A stretch of 17,744 nt of DNA from GWB1-54-5 sp035290085 (GCA_035290085.1 DATDVK010000104.1:1-17744), one strand, 5' to 3'; shown: positions 1 to 7,655, counted from the first letter of the stretch. The notes: generated by a model from the letters alone, not told the origin. Translations and numbers: made by a program.

Positions 1-354
1 CTCAACGGACTCGTAGTGCAGATGATCATGGCGTCGCGCATGTTCTACGGTTTAAGCAAAGCAGGATGGCTGCCTTCCGCATTCAAGGCGATCAATGCGC
101 GGACACAGACGCCGGTGTTCTCCACAGTCGTCGTTGTTGTGCTCATTCTCATTCTTGCTCTCGCATTCCCAATCGTCCAGCTTGCGCAGGCGACGAGCGC
201 CGTCATTCTTTGTGTATTCATCCTCATCAACCTCTCCTGTGCAGTGCTGTGCCGCCGGACAAAGCGCTATGGCAGCATGGCAATTTCCTTCGTTGCGTTC
301 CTCGTCACAGCAGCCGTAATGGCCCTGCAGACGTATTCGTTTTTCTTTGGATGA
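1..354 (+). CDS. APC-family amino-acid permease, C-terminal part (partial, 5' end outside window)
   Basis: The reading frame is open from the first base and stops at TGA 352-354, so only about 117 C-terminal residues are visible. The first residues, LNGLVVQMIMASRMFYGLSK, followed by GWLP and then NARTQTPVFST, match the cytoplasmic loop and helix typical of APC-superfamily amino-acid/polyamine permeases (NG..vQ..m.sR..yGla..G.lP....n..t.tP). Two or three hydrophobic membrane segments follow, around codons 39-55, 58-78 and 92-110. The protein would import or exchange amino acids across the cytoplasmic membrane. The substrate cannot be told from this fragment. The GTG at 16 is only an internal codon and not the start. 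The gene faces the LAPTG-protein gene, with the inverted-repeat element at 401-554 between them. Confidence 0.8.
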   Translation, partial: LNGLVVQMIMASRMFYGLSKAGWLPSAFKAINARTQTPVFSTVVVVVLILILALAFPIVQLAQATSAVILCVFILINLSCAVLCRRTKRYGSMAISFVAFLVTAAVMALQTYSFFFG

Positions 355-400
355 GGTACTCATGCCACTTCGCACGCCTGCGGTGAGCCACCTGTCCCAC

Positions 401-554
401 AAGATCCAAGATACAAATTACAAGTTGTTCCAAACAACATCCAACCTTCAACATATCCAAATCCCAAGGTGGTTTGTAACTCGAACCTTCTTCTGGAACT
501 TGGATTCTGTTCCTTGTTATTTATTTGCATCTTGTGATTTGTATCTTGGATCTT
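401..554. repeat. MITE-like palindromic element, copy A
   Basis: A 24-base terminal arm (401-424, beginning AAGATCCAAGATACAAAT) is repeated in inverted orientation at 531-554 with one mismatch, giving a 154-bp element with no ORF of its own. The arms are built from short related words (AAGATCC / AAGATAC / AAATTAC). A homologous element lies at 15801-15936, so this is a dispersed repeat and not a simple terminator. It fills the gap between two convergent genes and its right edge is 4 bases from the stop of the LAPTG-protein gene. The hairpin could also end transcription from both sides. That is inference. Confidence 0.75.
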
Positions 555-558
555 CCTC

Positions 559-1170
559 TCAGGCACTTGCCCTGGCTGCGCGCTCTGCTTTGTGGGCCCG
601 GCGCAGTGTCCAGAGGACAGCACCGACCATGGTGACTGCCGCGAGTATCCCTCCGGCTCCCGTAGGAGCGAGTGACGGTGCGCCGCCATGGAGGACATCC
701 GGCTGGTTGCCGTAGTACTGGAGCACCTGCTGGTTTGTATTCACCCGATTGAGCAGGCGGGTTTCACGGCTCTGCAGAAGCTGTATTGTCTGCAGAAGTT
801 CCAAATCACTGGCATCGAGTCCGCCGAGTACATTGATAGTACCGGGTGCGGCGGTCCGCAGTGTCTCATCGCTGTCCAATGTTTCCCCAAGGAGATTGGT
901 GTCGTCCAATTCCCGCAGTTCTGCAACATGTTGGGCATCGAAGATGATGTCCTGCTCACGCTCACGGCGTTCAGTACTCGTTGTGACTTGCCGTTCTATG
1001 CGGTCTTCCCCCTCCCGTGCAGTGGGCGGCAGGAAGAACTCCTTACTGAGGAGCACATCCTCCGGCGTGAAGTAGGCGATTCCCTGCAGGGGAAGCATGA
1101 TGCCGGCAATGATGCCAATGAAGATGATTTTCGGAGAACGCATCAGAGTATTGTACAGGAAAATGAACAT
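559..1170 (-). CDS. Hypothetical exported protein with C-terminal LAPTG-like sorting signal
   Basis: The protein has 203 residues. A hydrophobic N-terminal segment (about residues 15-33, IIFIGIIAGIMLPLQGIAYF) looks like a signal peptide or anchor. The middle is polar and rich in Glu/Arg/Leu, with possible helical or coiled-coil character (residues 55-145). The C-terminus has LAPTG at 167-171, a hydrophobic stretch at about 174-189, then RR and a basic tail. That tripartite layout matches a sortase signal, and LAxTG is the motif known for class E sortases. No sortase gene is in the window. The start at 1170 is chosen because it follows the upstream stop as TAA-A-ATG, with AAAGGAAAG upstream. 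ATG 1143 is an alternative start. A longer upstream reading frame overlaps the neighbouring gene and is not credible. The gene is the second in a two-gene unit with the calcium-repeat protein. I do not recognise the family. Confidence 0.65.
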   Translation of the reverse strand: MFIFLYNTLMRSPKIIFIGIIAGIMLPLQGIAYFTPEDVLLSKEFFLPPTAREGEDRIERQVTTSTERREREQDIIFDAQHVAELRELDDTNLLGETLDSDETLRTAAPGTINVLGGLDASDLELLQTIQLLQSRETRLLNRVNTNQQVLQYYGNQPDVLHGGAPSLAPTGAGGILAAVTMVGAVLWTLRRAHKAERAARASA

Positions 1171-1171
1171 T

Positions 1172-2176
1172 TTAGCAATTCTTTCCTTTTCTAAGCAGGC
1201 AGTTGAAGTACTCCTGTTCATCGAGAATACCATCGCCATCCGTATCTTTCTTTCGGGGGTCTGATTCGTCTTTATCGAGTACTCCGTTGAGGTTCTTGTC
1301 TTCTCCACGGAGCTCGGATCCCTTATTCACCAGACAGAGACCATCACACAGACCATCGCGGTCGCTGTCCCATTCACGCGGGTTCGTTTCCTTTCTTTCA
1401 TCGACTCGCCCGTCGCGGTCAGCATCCTCTATTCCATCGATGAGGCCGTCTCCATCGGTGTCTCTTCGAGTAGGCATGGAGAGCAGCTGGAAGATTTCCA
1501 GACCGTCGCGTATGCCATCTCCGTCGGAATCCGCGTTGTTCGGATCTGATCCATAATCTCTTTCCACTGCAATGTTCACACCGTCACCGTCGTTATCCGT
1601 TCCGACGGGGAGGGGCTCTTCTGTCATGATGTAGCACGACTGCCCGCCCGTAAAGATCTCCATCTGGTGGCGTATTGTTCCTCGCACCGCCCGCGTACGA
1701 TTCAATTCATCTTCATCGAGATCCTCTGTAACCGAGAACGCTTCTTTCCGGTTTTTGAGCTGGAATGTATTTCTTTCCTCCTGTTCTTTCTCGGAGAGGA
1801 AGAGCACACCCGGGAAGCCGCGCCGCCTGAGTGCTTGTGCCTGGTCATAATCCTCCGGGAAACAGTAGCCCCAGTACTTTATCTGGTCGCCTTTTCGGCC
1901 GAAGAGTGTCCGCCGGGTAATGCGCGTCACTTCTTCTGGAATGTGGATGATGACGTTGGAATGTGAGGGAAGCGTCACTCCCTGCCGTGCTTGATCTGCT
2001 GAGATTGTCACCCATTCCTGCTCTTTCCGCAGGTGGCTTGGGAGGAGTCTCCCTTCCAGGCTCTCTCCTGTGGGGACAGTGAATGCATACATGATGAGGG
2101 TGAACGAGCTCGCTCCGAGCCCGATGGTGAGCCATCGTAGAATGCTGTGTATCTGTGGTTTGTGACGCAAAGCCAT
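1172..2176 (-). CDS. Membrane-anchored thrombospondin type 3 (calcium-binding) repeat protein
   Basis: The protein has 334 residues. A short basic N-terminus is followed by one hydrophobic segment (about residues 12-33), a signal anchor. A domain of unknown fold (about 40-195) comes next, then seven Asp-rich units from about residue 197: DNDGDGV, DSDGDGI, DTDGDGL, DADRDGR, DSDRDGL, DKNLNGV and DTDGDGI. These are thrombospondin type 3 / EF-hand-like loops, which bind calcium and form stiff extracellular rods or adhesion modules in many bacterial surface proteins. It ends with two Cys in the last 11 residues (NCLLRKGKNC). The start ATG 2176 lies 6 bases after a perfect TATAAT on the minus strand; TTG 2179 is less likely. 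The downstream gene begins one base after this stop, so the two are co-transcribed. A structural surface role is inference. Confidence 0.8.
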   Translation of the reverse strand: MALRHKPQIHSILRWLTIGLGASSFTLIMYAFTVPTGESLEGRLLPSHLRKEQEWVTISADQARQGVTLPSHSNVIIHIPEEVTRITRRTLFGRKGDQIKYWGYCFPEDYDQAQALRRRGFPGVLFLSEKEQEERNTFQLKNRKEAFSVTEDLDEDELNRTRAVRGTIRHQMEIFTGGQSCYIMTEEPLPVGTDNDGDGVNIAVERDYGSDPNNADSDGDGIRDGLEIFQLLSMPTRRDTDGDGLIDGIEDADRDGRVDERKETNPREWDSDRDGLCDGLCLVNKGSELRGEDKNLNGVLDKDESDPRKKDTDGDGILDEQEYFNCLLRKGKNC

Positions 2177-2182
2177 CAAAAT

Positions 2183-2188
2183 ATTATA
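2183..2188 (-). promoter_or_regulatory. TATAAT -10 element of the calcium-repeat gene
   Basis: The minus strand reads TATAAT at 2188-2183, followed by 6 bases and then ATG 2176. Transcription would begin at or next to the A of ATG, giving a leaderless mRNA. The -35 match 17 bases upstream (TGGCAA) is weak. An AAGGAGG sequence lies about 19 bases from the ATG, too far for a normal ribosome binding site. The 62-bp gap is shared with divergent dnaJ. Confidence 0.6.
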
Positions 2189-2238
2189 TCAGTTTTCCTC
2201 CTTCATTGCCAGAGAGGGTTTCGCTAAGCTTTTGGCTA

Positions 2239-3309
2239 ATGGCAAAGGATTATTACCAAGTTCTTGGCTTGAGCCGCGGGGCCGCTATAGAGGAAGTGAA
2301 AAAAGCGTACAGACGCCTCAGTAAGGAACTGCACCCAGACAAGCACAAAGGAGATAAAAGCGCTGAGCAGCGGTTTAAAGAGGTCAACGAGGCCTACGAG
2401 GTGCTGGGTGATCCGCAGAAGAAGCAGATGTACGATCAGTTCGGCACCACAAGTGGTCCGGGAATGGGAGGAGGGTTTGAGGGGTTCTCAGGATTTGGTG
2501 GAGACTTCTCCGGTTTCGCAGATATTTTTGAAAATTTCTTCCGGGGAGGAGGCGGTGCCCGTCGCAAGCCCAGTAAGCGTGGAGAGGATATAGAGATTCA
2601 ACTGACTGCTGATTTTCAGGATGCAGTGGCCGGTGCGCAGCGCGAGATACATCTGAACAAGATGGTGCAGTGCAAGGAATGCGATGGAGCAGGCACTGCG
2701 AAGGGTGCACGGATAGTTCCCTGTCCGGACTGCGGTGGAACGGGACAGATCACGCGCCAGCAGCAGTCATTCTTCGGTACCATTGCGCAGCGTTTTGCCT
2801 GCACGCGCTGCAATGCCTCCGGCGAAATTCCTGAGCAGGCGTGTTCGTTCTGCGGGGGTGAAGGGCGCAGGGAGGAGAAGACAACGGTGACGGTGCGGGT
2901 TCCTGCCGGCATTCACAGTGGCCAGACGCTCCGTGTTCGCGGCGAAGGCAATGTGGGGAGACAGGGGGCGGAATCAGGCGATTTGTATGTGCGGATAGCA
3001 GTGAAGCCAGACAAGCGTTTTGTGCGCGAGGGGGATGACATCCACAGTGAGATCACTCTCTCTGCTCTGGATGCTATTCTCGGGACCCAGGTTCACGTGG
3101 AGACGGTCTACGGGACAGTGGAACTCAAGATCCCACAGAGCACGCAGCCGGGGCAAGTATTCCGCCTGAAGGACAAGGGCATGCCTGTAGCGGGTACTAC
3201 GAGCCGCACAGGCGATCACTACGTGACTGTGCATGTGGAAATACCAAAGAAGCTCAGCAGGAAAGAGCGGGAACTTCTTGAGCAGTGGAGAGACGTTTCT
3301 CGTGAGTAG
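2239..3309 (+). CDS. dnaJ: Chaperone protein DnaJ
   Basis: A 356-residue type I J-protein, the co-chaperone that stimulates DnaK ATP hydrolysis and delivers unfolded substrates in the cytoplasm. Domains in order: J domain (1-70) with the HPD motif at 32-34; Gly/Phe-rich linker (about 72-106); a zinc-binding region with four Cys pairs, CKEC 145-148, CPDC 162-165, CTRC 188-191 and CSFC 202-205; then the C-terminal substrate-binding domains. The third zinc motif is CxxCxxSG where CxxCxGxG is usual. The start ATG 2239 begins MAKDYYQVLGL, the standard N-terminus, so the longer frame back to 2155 is rejected. No clear Shine-Dalgarno is visible. No dnaK or grpE lies beside it. The stop codon TAG 3307-3309 is the first three bases of the inverted repeat that follows. 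Confidence 0.96.
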   Translation: MAKDYYQVLGLSRGAAIEEVKKAYRRLSKELHPDKHKGDKSAEQRFKEVNEAYEVLGDPQKKQMYDQFGTTSGPGMGGGFEGFSGFGGDFSGFADIFENFFRGGGGARRKPSKRGEDIEIQLTADFQDAVAGAQREIHLNKMVQCKECDGAGTAKGARIVPCPDCGGTGQITRQQQSFFGTIAQRFACTRCNASGEIPEQACSFCGGEGRREEKTTVTVRVPAGIHSGQTLRVRGEGNVGRQGAESGDLYVRIAVKPDKRFVREGDDIHSEITLSALDAILGTQVHVETVYGTVELKIPQSTQPGQVFRLKDKGMPVAGTTSRTGDHYVTVHVEIPKKLSRKERELLEQWRDVSRE

Positions 3310-3423
3310 CTTCTTAGTTGGTTAGCCTGTTAGGTTTATAGCTTCATTAGGGAAGTAACAAGGTATCAAATCCAAAATCCGAATCCCTAATGCAGCTAAT
3401 GAAGCTAAACAGCTAAGAAGCTA
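3307..3423. repeat. Inverted-repeat element between dnaJ and khpB that carries both stop codons
   Basis: TAGCTTCTTAG at 3307-3317 pairs perfectly with CTAAGAAGCTA at 3413-3423. The arms continue imperfectly inward to about 3353 and 3384 (TAGCTTCATTAGGGA against TCCCTAATGCAGCTAATGAAG). The arms consist of repeated short words such as TAGCTT, GTTAG and CATTAG. The element is 117 bp with no ORF and differs in sequence from the repeats at 401 and 15801. The outermost TAG on each side is the stop codon of dnaJ and of khpB. It may act as a two-way terminator. Confidence 0.7.
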
Positions 3424-3972
3424 GATATCCAAGTTCTCCAGTCCGTTATCCTCCTCAATCACGGGGGAGAGCTCTTCGCCTGCGTCAGCGGCTGCACGCA
3501 GGTTCCCCTCTTTTTTCAGCCGGAGCACGATCTGCCGGTAGTCCCCTTCTCCTGTGCTCTCTGTCGTGAGGTCCTGCAGCTCGGGAGTGTTGGCGATATG
3601 AAGATGCACTATGCGGCGGAAGTACGGGCTCATGGGTGCGAGTGCGACACGGGTCCCTGTCCGCCGGACGAAGTCTGCTTTCTGCTCTGCGATCTTTCGC
3701 ACCTTGTCTTCCTGCATTCGGCGGTATCCATCGACATCCACCACAATGAAAGGGCTTCGTTCCATTTTCTCTTTTGAACGGATGATGGCCTTGAGGAGGT
3801 GCTGGATGGAATTCAGGGTTTCTCCGTGCCATCCAATAATTTTATTGGCTTTCTCCGATGTAATCTCCGCACGCACAAGGTCTTCCTCCTCAGAGAGTTG
3901 TATGGCACTGAATGGGAGATCAAGTCTCTCGAGGAGTTCTTTGAGGGTGATTTGAATGAGTGCTGTGTTCAT
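3421..3972 (-). CDS. khpB: KhpB/Jag family RNA-binding protein (KH-R3H)
   Basis: The protein has 183 residues. The KH domain carries its GxxG loop as GWHG at 47-50 (KIIGWHGETLNSIQHLL). An R3H domain follows at about 102-152, with R119 and H123 in YFRRIVHLHI and the typical TTESTGEGDYRQIVLR ending. This is the Jag/KhpB/SpoIIIJ-associated family, which binds single-stranded RNA and affects cell-division and envelope gene expression in Gram-positives. The usual N-terminal Jag_N domain is missing or very short, and the acidic tail is unremarkable. The start ATG 3972 (MNTALIQ) is the first Met; the TTG at 4023 would lie inside the HU terminator. The common neighbours yidC and rnpA are absent, so the gene has left its usual cluster. 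The stop lies in the inverted repeat at 3307-3423. Confidence 0.9.
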   Translation of the reverse strand: MNTALIQITLKELLERLDLPFSAIQLSEEEDLVRAEITSEKANKIIGWHGETLNSIQHLLKAIIRSKEKMERSPFIVVDVDGYRRMQEDKVRKIAEQKADFVRRTGTRVALAPMSPYFRRIVHLHIANTPELQDLTTESTGEGDYRQIVLRLKKEGNLRAAADAGEELSPVIEEDNGLENLDI

Positions 3973-4021
3973 CGAGAGCAGAGAGTAGCAGCCCGGGGCT
4001 CTCACGGAAACTTCTTTACGC

Positions 4022-4048
4022 AAAAAAGCCTCCGGTTTACGGAGGCTT
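4022..4048 (-). terminator. Intrinsic terminator of hup
   Basis: Read on the minus strand, AAGCCTCCG-TAAAC-CGGAGGCTT forms a perfect 9-bp hairpin and runs straight into a T6 tract (4027-4022). It begins 24 bases after the HU stop codon and lies between hup and khpB, separating their transcripts. Confidence 0.88.
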
Positions 4049-4071
4049 CTTCACGTAGCATTGAGAAAGTC

Positions 4072-4347
4072 TTATCGCACAGCGTCCTTGAGCGTCTTAC
4101 CAGCCTTGAAGGATGGGACCTTCATGGCAGGGATAGAAATGCGCTGGCTCGGATTGCGAGGATTCACGCCAGTGCGAGCTTTGCGGTTGGATACCTTGAA
4201 GGTACCAAACCCGGTGATGGTCACCGATTCACCCTTCTTGAGCTGTTTGGTGATGGTGGAAATCAAAGCGTCCAATGCATCAGCGGCAGCACGCTTGGTG
4301 ATACCGGAAGCATCTGCGATCGCATTGATCAGATCTTGCTTGGTCAT
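4072..4347 (-). CDS. hup: HU-family nucleoid DNA-binding protein
   Basis: A 91-residue HU/IHF-fold protein. The N-terminus is the standard dimerisation half (MTKQDLINAIADASGITKRA). The arm signature GFGTFKVSNRKARTGVNPRN carries the RxG.NP motif with the Pro that intercalates in bent DNA. The C-terminus reads VPSFKAGKTLKDAV. It binds DNA without strong sequence preference and compacts or bends the chromosome as a homodimer. The start ATG 4347 gives the canonical N-terminus; the 22 extra upstream codons in the frame are not part of the family. There is no Shine-Dalgarno upstream (the leader reads CCCCCCTGCGAT before ATG). A monocistronic gene with its own terminator. Confidence 0.95.
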   Translation of the reverse strand: MTKQDLINAIADASGITKRAAADALDALISTITKQLKKGESVTITGFGTFKVSNRKARTGVNPRNPSQRISIPAMKVPSFKAGKTLKDAVR

Positions 4348-4745
4348 ATCGCAGGGGGGGAAAAGAATATGACGGCAGTCATGGTACGCTGCAGATGCGC
4401 TTGCGCAAGCCAAAAAGTGTATTATCAGCCCCTGTTTTTTGGCTTTCTTTCGAAAAAGTGGCTAGGAAAAGCCAAGAAGCCTGAGCACGAAAGGTAGTCA
4501 GGAATTCTGTACATTCTGGCTAGTTTTGGCCTTGTTCTGGTCATAGTGCCTCGTGTATGGATATGCTCTCTGGGGGAGGAAGAGCACCCAATGGAAGAGA
4601 GGATCTGCCTTTCAGTTGTCCATTTTTTTCGTTTCCAATTTCTCTTTTCCATGCCTGCCCTTTCACACATCAGTCTCTGCATGTCCGAGAAAAATACTGA
4701 GACACTCTTTGACAACCTCTTCATGCGACCACTAGTCTCTGGCCC
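4348..4745. other. Intergenic region between hup and topA
   Basis: About 400 bases between divergent genes, with no credible ORF. It holds a perfect 12-bp palindrome, GCTTGCGCAAGC (4399-4410), which could be an operator for hup. It also holds a long imperfect hairpin, TTGGCTTT 4439-4446 with AAAGCCAA 4468-4475. The topA promoter is at its right end. I see no RNA gene in it. Confidence 0.5.
4709..4738 (+). promoter_or_regulatory. Probable topA promoter
   Basis: A perfect TTGACA (4709-4714), an 18-base spacer and TAGTCT (4733-4738, a weak -10). Seven bases then lead to the ATG at 4746, so the transcript would start at or next to the start codon. No ribosome binding site precedes the ATG (CTCTGGCCC), in line with leaderless translation. 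Confidence 0.5.
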
Positions 4746-7103
4746 ATGCCGAAGCATCTCGTTATTGTCGAGAGCCCGACCAAGGCGAAAACCATTAAGA
4801 GATTTTTAGGGAAGGATTACGATGTGCACGCCAGTATGGGGCATGTACGCGACCTGCCGAGCAATTCTATTGCAGTGAACATAGAGGATGGATTTGAAGC
4901 GGTATATGAGGTACCTAAGGACAAAGTGACAGTGGTGAAGAACCTGCAGAAAGTGCTGGATGAGTGCGATGAGCTTTGGATAGCAACAGACGAAGACCGT
5001 GAAGGTGAAGCTATCGGCTGGCACCTCACGGAGGTGCTCAAGCGCAAAAAAAACCAGAAAGTGAAGCGCATTGTTTTTCATGAAATCACCGAAACAGCCA
5101 TTGCCGAGGCTGTGCAGCATCCAAGAGGGCTCGATGAGGATCTCATTGAAGCGCAGCAAGCTCGTCGCATCCTCGACCGTCTCGTCGGGTATACCCTCTC
5201 CCCTTTCCTCTGGAAGAAGGTGTACCGCGGGCTCTCTGCGGGGCGTGTGCAATCTGTTGCAGTGCGCATTATTGTCGATCGTGAGCGGGAGATTCAGGCA
5301 TTCAAGTCGCAGGAGTACTGGACAGTGGAGGCGAATCTTGCAACAGAGAAGGGAGAACGTTTCTTGTCGGAGCTGAAGCAGAAGGAAGGGAAGAAGTTTG
5401 TTCCTTCTTCCAAAGAAGAAACAGATGTGGTGCTTGCAGACATCAAGGGTAAGAATGATTTTGTGGTTGCCTCTGTGGAGGAGAAAGAACTCAAAAAAAC
5501 ACCACCCCCGCCGTTCACCACTTCCACTCTGCAGCAGGAGGCAGGGCGCAAACTGGGATTTTCTGTAAAGCAGACGATGGTGGTGGCACAGCAACTCTAC
5601 GAAGGAGTGAGTCTTGGGAAGGGGCAGGGGCAGTCCGGTCTCATTACCTACATGCGCACCGATAGTGTCAATCTGAGCCAGAAGGCACTCTCCGATGCAG
5701 CGCAAACCATCGAGAAGCTCTACGGCCGCGAGTATGTGCTCACTGAACCACGGCGGTATAAAACGAAGAGCAAAGCAGCGCAGGAGGCGCATGAAGCCAT
5801 CCGCCCCACAGAAATTTCCCGCACACCAGAATCTCTCAAGGATGTCCTCGACCATCAGCAGCTCAAGCTCTACACACTCATCTGGAATCGCACAGCTGCC
5901 ACACAGATGGCTGCGGCCGAACTCAAGCGCGTAGGGGCCGATATCGATACTGGCCGGTACACGTTCCGCGCCACAGGGCAGACTGTTCTCTTCGATGGGT
6001 ATTTCCGTGTGTACCGGGAGGGTCACGACGAATCAGAAGCGGCAGACCGCAATGGCGGAGAAGAGGAAGCGAATGGAGAGAAAATACTCCCCCCGCTTTC
6101 CGAAGGGCAGAAACTCACGTGCGAGGAAATAACACCAGAGCAGCACTTCACCAAGCCACCACCCCGCTACACCGAAGCGAGTCTCGTGAAGAAAATGGAG
6201 GAGGAAGGCATAGGCAGACCGAGCACGTACGCACCAACCATCAGCACCATCCAGCAACGTGGTTACATTACGAAGGATGGCAAGCAACTTGTGCCTCAGG
6301 AGATTGCCTCCACAGTCACAGATCTTCTCGCCGATCATTTCAGCGATATTGTGAACCTCAAATTCACGGCAAAGATGGAGCAATCCCTCGATGACATCGC
6401 AGAGGGCAGCCAGAAGCGCAATGTGTTTCTCAGGGGTTTTTACAACCCCTTCCAGGCACTGGTGGAGAAGAAGAACGCAGAGGTGAGGAAAGAAGATGTC
6501 ATGCAGGAAAGAGAGCTCGGTACGGACCCAAAAACAGGCCTGAGAGTGGTCGTCCGCACCGGGCGCTTTGGACCGTACGTGCAGCTTGGCAGGCTTGAAG
6601 ATCTCTCAGAAGAGGAGAAGAAGAAGAAAGTGAAACCCAAAAGTGCTTCTCTTCCAAAGAGTGTTCCAAAGGAAGAAATAACGCTGGAGCAGGCCCTCAA
6701 GCTGTTTGAGCTTCCGAGGGAACTTGGGAGGATGGAAGGGGAAAAACTGGAAGTGAATACCGGTCGTTTCGGGCCCTACCTTCGGCTGGGGAAAACGACA
6801 GTGTCTCTCCCCAAAGATGAAGATCCCTATTCCCTTTCGCTTGAAGAGGCAAAACAGCTCATTCAAGAGGGACGTGAGAAGGCCAAGAAGGCTGCAGAAC
6901 CCCTGAAGATCCTTGGGAAGGATCCCGAGACCGGAGGGGAAATTCAGGTGAAAGACGGCCGCTATGGTCCCTATGTGACCGATGGGAAGACGAATGCATC
7001 CCTCGGGAAGAAGCTCACGCCGGGAGATATCACATTTGAGAAAGCCGTGGAGCTTCTTGCGAAAAAACGGAAGAGAGGTCCTGTGAAGTTTAGGAAGCGC
7101 TAG
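4746..7103 (+). CDS. topA: DNA topoisomerase I (type IA)
   Basis: A 785-residue enzyme that relaxes negative supercoils by breaking and rejoining one strand through a 5'-phosphotyrosine. The Toprim domain (about 3-115) has the catalytic Glu in VIVESPTKAKTI (E9) and the metal-binding TDEDREGEA (D82, D84). The active-site Tyr is Y302 in LITYMRTDS. The core ends near residue 570. The C-terminal third holds three topoisomerase C-terminal repeats of the form TGRFGPYVQLG, TGRFGPYLRLG and DGRYGPYVTDG, and has no Cys4 zinc fingers, unlike E. coli TopA. The tail is Lys/Arg-rich (KKRKRGPVKFRKR). The start at ATG 4746 gives the canonical MPKHLVIVESP. The TAG stop (7101-7103) overlaps the stop of the convergent gene in the palindrome CTAG. 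Confidence 0.97.
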   Translation: MPKHLVIVESPTKAKTIKRFLGKDYDVHASMGHVRDLPSNSIAVNIEDGFEAVYEVPKDKVTVVKNLQKVLDECDELWIATDEDREGEAIGWHLTEVLKRKKNQKVKRIVFHEITETAIAEAVQHPRGLDEDLIEAQQARRILDRLVGYTLSPFLWKKVYRGLSAGRVQSVAVRIIVDREREIQAFKSQEYWTVEANLATEKGERFLSELKQKEGKKFVPSSKEETDVVLADIKGKNDFVVASVEEKELKKTPPPPFTTSTLQQEAGRKLGFSVKQTMVVAQQLYEGVSLGKGQGQSGLITYMRTDSVNLSQKALSDAAQTIEKLYGREYVLTEPRRYKTKSKAAQEAHEAIRPTEISRTPESLKDVLDHQQLKLYTLIWNRTAATQMAAAELKRVGADIDTGRYTFRATGQTVLFDGYFRVYREGHDESEAADRNGGEEEANGEKILPPLSEGQKLTCEEITPEQHFTKPPPRYTEASLVKKMEEEGIGRPSTYAPTISTIQQRGYITKDGKQLVPQEIASTVTDLLADHFSDIVNLKFTAKMEQSLDDIAEGSQKRNVFLRGFYNPFQALVEKKNAEVRKEDVMQERELGTDPKTGLRVVVRTGRFGPYVQLGRLEDLSEEEKKKKVKPKSASLPKSVPKEEITLEQALKLFELPRELGRMEGEKLEVNTGRFGPYLRLGKTTVSLPKDEDPYSLSLEEAKQLIQEGREKAKKAAEPLKILGKDPETGGEIQVKDGRYGPYVTDGKTNASLGKKLTPGDITFEKAVELLAKKRKRGPVKFRKR

Positions 7104-7636
7104 CCAAACAGCCGCTCTATCCAGGTTTTCTTTGGCTGCTTCTCATCCTTTTCGCTATCCCCTTCTCGCCTGTCTAGGTGAAGGGCATCCGTTCCGGCTG
7201 GCAGTGCCAGGTGCTTCTGGAGCGAGGCCATGAGCACATTCCCCTCTCGCATTCTCTCGTTGAGCGAATGCACGATTTCTGTGAGGGCCTGTATCTGATC
7301 GTCTTTCACTTTCATCTGCTCTTTCTTACCCTCAAGTTCGCTCTGCAGGAGAGAGAAGAGTGCGGAGTCCTCCTTTGTTTTCTCCTGTGTTTTTGCCACA
7401 GCTTGGGACGCGGTATTGTGCAGGAACTGCTGCGAAATCAGTTCTTCAGATATCTTCCAGGAGAAGGGGCGTTTCTGCTTCTTCAGGGTTCGCACGTCCG
7501 CCGGTGTGGGCTGAATGTGTTTGCGCTGCGAGGAGCTGGCCTGCTCCTTCACGATGGACTGCACGAATCTGCGGATGGTAATCTCTGCTTTCTCAGCCCG
7601 CCCGGCTGCTTCTTTAATGGAGAGGAATGTCGGCAT
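7100..7636 (-). CDS. Helix-turn-helix protein with coiled coil (plasmid Rep/KfrA-like layout)
   Basis: The protein has 178 residues. The N-terminus (FLSIKEAAGRAEKAEITIRRFVQSI in part, about residues 4-28) looks like an excisionase/MerR-type winged helix that reads DNA, followed by a basic linker and FSWKISEELI (about 58-67), the typical end of such a fold. A coiled coil runs from about 95 to 140 (LQSELEGKKEQMKVKDDQIQ). A charged linker and a short aromatic end, WIERLFG, complete it. This layout recalls plasmid DUF536 replication-associated proteins and KfrA-type coiled-coil DNA binders. That is a resemblance in architecture, not a family assignment. It starts at ATG 7636 with no Shine-Dalgarno, 20 bases from an array of palindromic sites (7656-7993) that is the obvious candidate target. 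Its stop overlaps that of topA. Confidence 0.65.
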   Translation of the reverse strand: MPTFLSIKEAAGRAEKAEITIRRFVQSIVKEQASSSQRKHIQPTPADVRTLKKQKRPFSWKISEELISQQFLHNTASQAVAKTQEKTKEDSALFSLLQSELEGKKEQMKVKDDQIQALTEIVHSLNERMREGNVLMASLQKHLALPAGTDALHLDRREGDSEKDEKQPKKTWIERLFG

Positions 7637-7655
7637 AGGATGGGAGGGAATAGAG

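Noticed and set aside
4806..6026. A 406-codon minus-strand ORF inside topA
   Set aside because: It is antisense to a clear topA frame with all active-site motifs. The translation is rich in Cys, His and Leu in no pattern of a known family.
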